From: Cerina sp048266425
Lineage (GTDB): Bacteria; Bacteroidota; Bacteroidia; Flavobacteriales; Flavobacteriaceae
Direction of reading: 5' to 3'
DNA: 64,000 nt
Assembly: GCA_048266425.1 (NCBI GenBank)
Contig: JBLWZN010000010.1
Coordinates: 30,642-94,641 of the forward strand
Position 1 is the first letter of the stretch; each line of letters starts with the position of its first letter. A program made the position numbers and the translations under genes. Below the pieces are notes generated by a model that had not been told where the DNA came from, ran no database searches, and saw only the letters and a program-made list of their open reading frames with translations. Shown one piece after another: positions 60,935 to 64,000 of the stretch.

Positions 60935-61849
60935 TTATTCAAGTCCAAAAATAAATTTTGATTCATTTAGATACGTCTCGCCCGGCTTTAAAACACTGGA
61001 AGGAAAATTGTCCTGGTTAGGGGCGTCTGGATAATTCTGGGTTTCAAAGCAAATTGCCGCGAACTCTAAAGGCGTATACACCACTACCGCTGGCTGATTT
61101 GTAATTATTTGCATGGAAATTCCGGTTTTGTCGGAATGTACATAACCTACGATATTTGAGTTTTTTCCGATAACAAACGGATCATCCAGTCGGGTCTCCC
61201 CAATTTTCTTCTTTATTTGAAAATCGTATTTGGTGTTTTTAACCGGCAGAATTTTTCCCGTGGGAAGTAGATTTTCCTGGGTTTCCAATACTTGTGGACA
61301 GTTGAGCTGCAAATCGTAACCATTAATGCTATCGGTTTCGTCCAGTTTATAATACGAATGGTTGGTCAAATTAACCACAGTTGTTTTATCGGTTGTAGCC
61401 TTATGGTCTATATGGAGTACATTGCCCGATAATTTATACGTTACGGATACCTGCAGGTTTCCAGGATAGCCTTCTTCCATATCCACGCTGAGATAGGAAA
61501 GTCTAACAAAAGGCTCCTCTCCATCGTGTACCTTTTCTATTTTCCAGTATTTCTTTCCAAAGCCTACTTTCCCTCCGTGGAGGTGCACTCCGTCCTTGGC
61601 ATAGATAGGATACTTTTTCCGCTCCAATACAAATCCGCCTTGGGAAATTCTCCCGGCATACCTTCCGACACATACACCCATGGCTTTTCTATCCTCTAAA
61701 TATTTCATGGGTTCATCATAACCGGCCACAATATTTGTCCAGGAGCCTGTATTATTTTTCACTTCTAATTTTTGAATAATGGCACCATAGTCCAACACCG
61801 TTAGAACTATAGAATTATTTTTTATGGTAACTTGGTTCATGTTGTTCAT
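60935..61849 (-). CDS. galM: Aldose 1-epimerase (galactose mutarotase)
   Basis: Enzyme of 304 residues that interconverts alpha and beta anomers of galactose or glucose. Family residues: VGRYAGRI (Arg near 67), DGVHLHGGKVGFGKKYW (His near 90), VVNLTNHSYYKLD (catalytic His near 168) and FETQNYPDAPNQ (catalytic Glu near 275). It has no signal peptide, so it is cytoplasmic. It is divergent from the second ECF sigma gene; a C11 tract lies 56 bp before its start. Confidence 0.9.
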   Translation of the reverse strand: MNNMNQVTIKNNSIVLTVLDYGAIIQKLEVKNNTGSWTNIVAGYDEPMKYLEDRKAMGVCVGRYAGRISQGGFVLERKKYPIYAKDGVHLHGGKVGFGKKYWKIEKVHDGEEPFVRLSYLSVDMEEGYPGNLQVSVTYKLSGNVLHIDHKATTDKTTVVNLTNHSYYKLDETDSINGYDLQLNCPQVLETQENLLPTGKILPVKNTKYDFQIKKKIGETRLDDPFVIGKNSNIVGYVHSDKTGISMQIITNQPAVVVYTPLEFAAICFETQNYPDAPNQDNFPSSVLKPGETYLNESKFIFGLE

Positions 61850-61904
61850 TTTTGAATATTAAAGAACCCATCTTGGTTTTTTCTGTTGCCTTGTAAAATG
61901 AACC

Positions 61905-61915
61905 TCCCCCCCCCC
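61905..61915. repeat. C11 homopolymer between galM and the sigma gene
   Basis: Eleven consecutive C in a 204-bp divergent promoter region, by far the longest C or G run noticed in this window. Such tracts can change length by slippage; here it could alter promoter spacing for galM (minus strand). It may also be an assembly or sequencing error site. Confidence 0.8.
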
Positions 61916-62053
61916 TCAATAACAAAGTCGGGGCTGTTACAGATTAAAAAATCAAAATAAAATCTTTATATAAAAATACCCTTTTTTGTCACATTGAAAA
62001 ATTTAAATCGTCTTTAAGACAAGGATCTCAAAAACCAAAAAGAAACCGGCCTT

Positions 62054-62593
62054 ATGTTTCAATCAGATTTGGTGGCGCAATGCATGGCGAACGACCGAAA
62101 AGCGCAAATGAAACTTTACGATCAGTATTGTACTGGCATGTTCCATATTGCCATGCGCTTTCTGGGAAATAAGGATGACGCCGAAGACGTGGTGCAGGAA
62201 TGTTTTATCAAGGCGTTTCAAAAAATAGACCAATACAAAGGCGAGGTCACATTCGGGGCTTGGTTAAAAAAAATAGTCATAAACAAGAGTATTGATTTTG
62301 TGAGGTCGAATACAAGGAATTTTGAAGAACTTAATGAAAACCTAGCCATCGATGAGGACGACGATTGGAGCGTCCCCGATGGAACGACTACAAGATTAGT
62401 GGAAAGGGCCATGAAAGAAATACCGGAAAAATACAAATATGTGGTACAACTATTTTTACTGGAAGGCTACGATCATAGCGAAATTGCGCAGATACTCAAC
62501 ATTACGGAATCGGCCTGTAGGACCAGGCTCCTGAGGGGGAAGGGATATTTGAAACAACTTTTAAAATCAAGAAACTATGTCACAAGATCTTAG
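62054..62593 (+). CDS. ECF-type RNA polymerase sigma factor (second cluster)
   Basis: Sigma factor of 179 residues: region 2 (DDAEDVVQECFIKAFQKIDQYKG, then FGAWLKKIVINKSIDFVRS) and region 4 (IPEKYKYVVQLFLLEGYDHSEIAQILNITESACRTRLLRGK). It starts a cluster with a membrane protein and an exported adhesin-like protein, each overlapping the previous gene by 17 bp. This is a standard Bacteroidetes cell-envelope stress arrangement. The start ATG at 62054 follows an AT-rich leader. Confidence 0.92.
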   Translation: MFQSDLVAQCMANDRKAQMKLYDQYCTGMFHIAMRFLGNKDDAEDVVQECFIKAFQKIDQYKGEVTFGAWLKKIVINKSIDFVRSNTRNFEELNENLAIDEDDDWSVPDGTTTRLVERAMKEIPEKYKYVVQLFLLEGYDHSEIAQILNITESACRTRLLRGKGYLKQLLKSRNYVTRS

Positions 62594-63155
62594 AGAAATG
62601 TACGGGGCCGACAGGGAAAAACCCTTGTCAACCTTAAATGAAGGTCACCGGGATCGTTTTCTAAAACGTTTGAACTCCGAAATGCCCCTTCCTAAAAAAT
62701 CGAACTTCCATATCCTAAAGATTGCCGCGGCCATCCTGGTATTGGTGAGTGCCGGCATATTTATCATTACCCAGAAAAACAAAGTAGCTCCCAACATTCC
62801 GGCCACAACAAGTGTAGAAGTTGTTGACAAACCGATTAAATCCAATATTTCGTTGGGCGATCTCTCACCAGATCTCAAAAAGGTAGAACAATATTATGTG
62901 GCAAATATCAACCTGGAGCTCTCCCAATTGCAGGTTTCCCAAGAGAACAAGGGTCTGGTGGATAGCTATATGTCCCAGTTGTCCGAACTGAACGATGAAT
63001 ACCAAAGGTTGAACAACGAATTGAACCAAATGGGCCCAAACGAACAGACCGTTACGGCCTTGATTAAAAACCTGCAACTACGGTTGCAATTACTGCAGAA
63101 GTTAAAAGAAAAATTAAACGAAATAAAAACCAATAAAAATGAAACAGTTGCATAG
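62577..63155 (+). CDS. One-helix membrane partner of the second ECF factor
   Basis: Protein of 192 residues: a cytoplasmic N-terminus (LNEGHRDRFLKRLNSEMP), one membrane helix (about 45-65), and a periplasmic tail with a predicted coiled coil from about 95 to 185 (VEQYYVANINLELSQL, NDEYQRLNNELNQMG, LQLRLQLLQKLKEKLNEI). Position directly after a sigma gene suggests an anti-sigma role; there is no ZAS zinc motif. It overlaps the sigma gene by 17 bp and the next gene by 17 bp. Confidence 0.72.
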   Translation: MSQDLREMYGADREKPLSTLNEGHRDRFLKRLNSEMPLPKKSNFHILKIAAAILVLVSAGIFIITQKNKVAPNIPATTSVEVVDKPIKSNISLGDLSPDLKKVEQYYVANINLELSQLQVSQENKGLVDSYMSQLSELNDEYQRLNNELNQMGPNEQTVTALIKNLQLRLQLLQKLKEKLNEIKTNKNETVA

Positions 63156-64000
63156 TTCCATCCATCCCATTATTGTAGTTGTCCTGGGTTTAACCTTGGC
63201 GCAATCTTTTGGTCAAAAACAGACCAAAACATACAACGAAACATTTAAAGTTGATGACGAAGCTGTTTTGGAGCTAAATACCAGCAATGCGGATATAGAG
63301 TTCGACACTTGGAACAAAAATCAGGTGTCCGTCGAAGCGGTGGTGGAAATCGAAGGACTCACTGCCGAGGAAGCCGAAAAATATTTCAAATCCCATGAGG
63401 TCAAGATAATGGGAAACAGTAAAGAAATAGAGGTGTCTACGGGAGGCGGATACCACTGGGATTTTGATAACGATATAAGGATTGAAGGATTGAATTTCGC
63501 AATACCCGAGATACCCGAGATACCTGAAATGCCCGAAATGCCCGAAATGCCGGATATGAGCGAAATGCCTCCATTGCCAGCGGCGCCGCTTCCCGCGTTC
63601 GATTACGAGGCTTTTAAAAAGGACGGTGAAAAATACCTACAGCAATGGCAAAAGGATTTTCAAAAGAATTATGGGGAAGACTACCAGAAAAAAATGGAAG
63701 CATGGGCAGAAAAAATGAACATAAAAAGGGAGGCCATGGATGAAAAAAGAAAGGAGATGACCCAAGCCAGGGAGGAAGCTAGGCAACAAATGAACGAGGT
63801 GCGGGATCAACAAAGGGAGGCACAACAAACGGCTAGGGTAAAACAGCGGGAAGCCATGGAAGAACAAAGGGAGATCATGGCACAACAAAGGGAACGGAAA
63901 AATGCGGATAGAATCATCTTTCTGGATAGTAATCGCGGTGACAATATTTATTATCGGTCCGCTGATGGGGAGAACAGAAATATAAAGATTAGGAAAACCA
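63139..64000 (+). CDS. Exported adhesin-like protein (partial, runs off the window)
   Basis: The frame is open from ATG 63139 to the window end (287 codons seen). A signal peptide covers about residues 1-28 (ending SFGQ). The next part, FKVDDEAVLELNTSNADIEFDTWNKNQVSVEAVVE, looks like the beta-helix start of DUF4097/adhesin domains. Residues 122-145 are a tandem repeat of I/M-P-E/D triplets (63502-63573, 9-base units). A long Glu/Gln/Arg-rich helical segment (about 185-255) follows, then the start of another beta region. It overlaps the upstream gene by 17 bp. The C-terminus is not available, so the family call is provisional. Confidence 0.75.
   Translation, partial: MKQLHSSIHPIIVVVLGLTLAQSFGQKQTKTYNETFKVDDEAVLELNTSNADIEFDTWNKNQVSVEAVVEIEGLTAEEAEKYFKSHEVKIMGNSKEIEVSTGGGYHWDFDNDIRIEGLNFAIPEIPEIPEMPEMPEMPDMSEMPPLPAAPLPAFDYEAFKKDGEKYLQQWQKDFQKNYGEDYQKKMEAWAEKMNIKREAMDEKRKEMTQAREEARQQMNEVRDQQREAQQTARVKQREAMEEQREIMAQQRERKNADRIIFLDSNRGDNIYYRSADGENRNIKIRKT
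63502..63573 (+). repeat. Nine-base tandem repeat coding I/M-P-E
   Basis: Eight consecutive 9-base units give IPE, IPE, IPE, MPE, MPE, MPD, MSE and MPP. Adjacent units are identical or nearly so, suggesting recent slippage; copy number may vary between strains. Confidence 0.85.

Noticed and set aside
1..64000. tRNA or rRNA genes
   Set aside because: No T-loop plus acceptor pattern or rRNA sequence was recognised in any intergenic gap.

Overview
The window looks like a chromosomal segment of a marine flavobacterium (Bacteroidetes, Flavobacteriaceae). The basis is low-to-moderate GC, TAnnTTTG-type -7 boxes, and families typical of the phylum: RND pumps fused to TolC, cytochrome c/FTR1 permease, HYC_CC_PP, DUF6660, DUF3347, ECF sigma factor plus short membrane partner, and large single-chain PurL. 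Genus assignment is not possible from sequence reading alone. I see no tRNA, rRNA, CRISPR, IS element or prophage. A run of ten N (5287-5296) marks an assembly gap inside one gene.

Layout. Positions 1-7263 (+): the tail of a gene, then a KdsC-like phosphatase, Maf, a lipoprotein and a short MscS channel as an overlapping operon; next a secreted PIG-L deacetylase (broken by the gap), a 33-residue membrane peptide and a sodium:solute symporter. Positions 7496-9433 (-): ferritin, an S24/HTH repressor with a palindromic operator, and an ICMT-like methyltransferase. Positions 9528-17995: housekeeping and mixed genes (RdgB, DUF4337, DEAD-box helicase, carboxypeptidase-regulatory protein, GH13 amylase lipoprotein, phosphoesterase, TrmH, sirtuin). 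Positions 18017-27757: MraY/WecA-like transferase, a first ECF sigma cluster, a YCF48-like lipoprotein, an RsmB-like methyltransferase and PurL. Positions 27950-31120 (-): a three-gene hexuronate/KDG operon (kdgK-eda-uxaC).

Positions 31437-54710 (+) form a 23-kb metal-homeostasis island. It starts with a His/Cys-rich DUF6660 protein, an HME1-type RND pump fused to its own TolC-like channel, and an adaptor. Then come a Fur-family regulator, a P1B-2 Zn/Cd ATPase, a cytochrome c/FTR1 permease and a degenerate one-domain helicase-like protein. It ends with a copper block: HYC_CC_PP protein, HME4 CusA, CusC, DUF3347 lipoprotein, CopA with one HMA and two HMBD domains, CusB with HMBD and DUF3347 domains, tandem terminators, and a 7TM protein.

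Positions 54841-61849 (-): TrkH/TrkA potassium uptake, a flippase-like protein with a GT2 glycosyltransferase, MeaB and galactose mutarotase. Positions 62054-64000 (+): a second ECF sigma cluster with a membrane partner and a truncated adhesin-like protein.

The most unusual non-coding signal is a set of degenerate arrays with an exact 7-base (or 14-base) period in intergenic gaps at about 22201, 27745, 27811, 38261, 51989 and 52070. Two of them fold as array-against-array hairpins inside the metal island. The most unusual protein signals are a secretory-signal-like segment inside the RND-TolC fusion (a possible polyprotein), a helicase-like protein with all core motifs altered, and a palindromic repeat carried in frame inside PurL.
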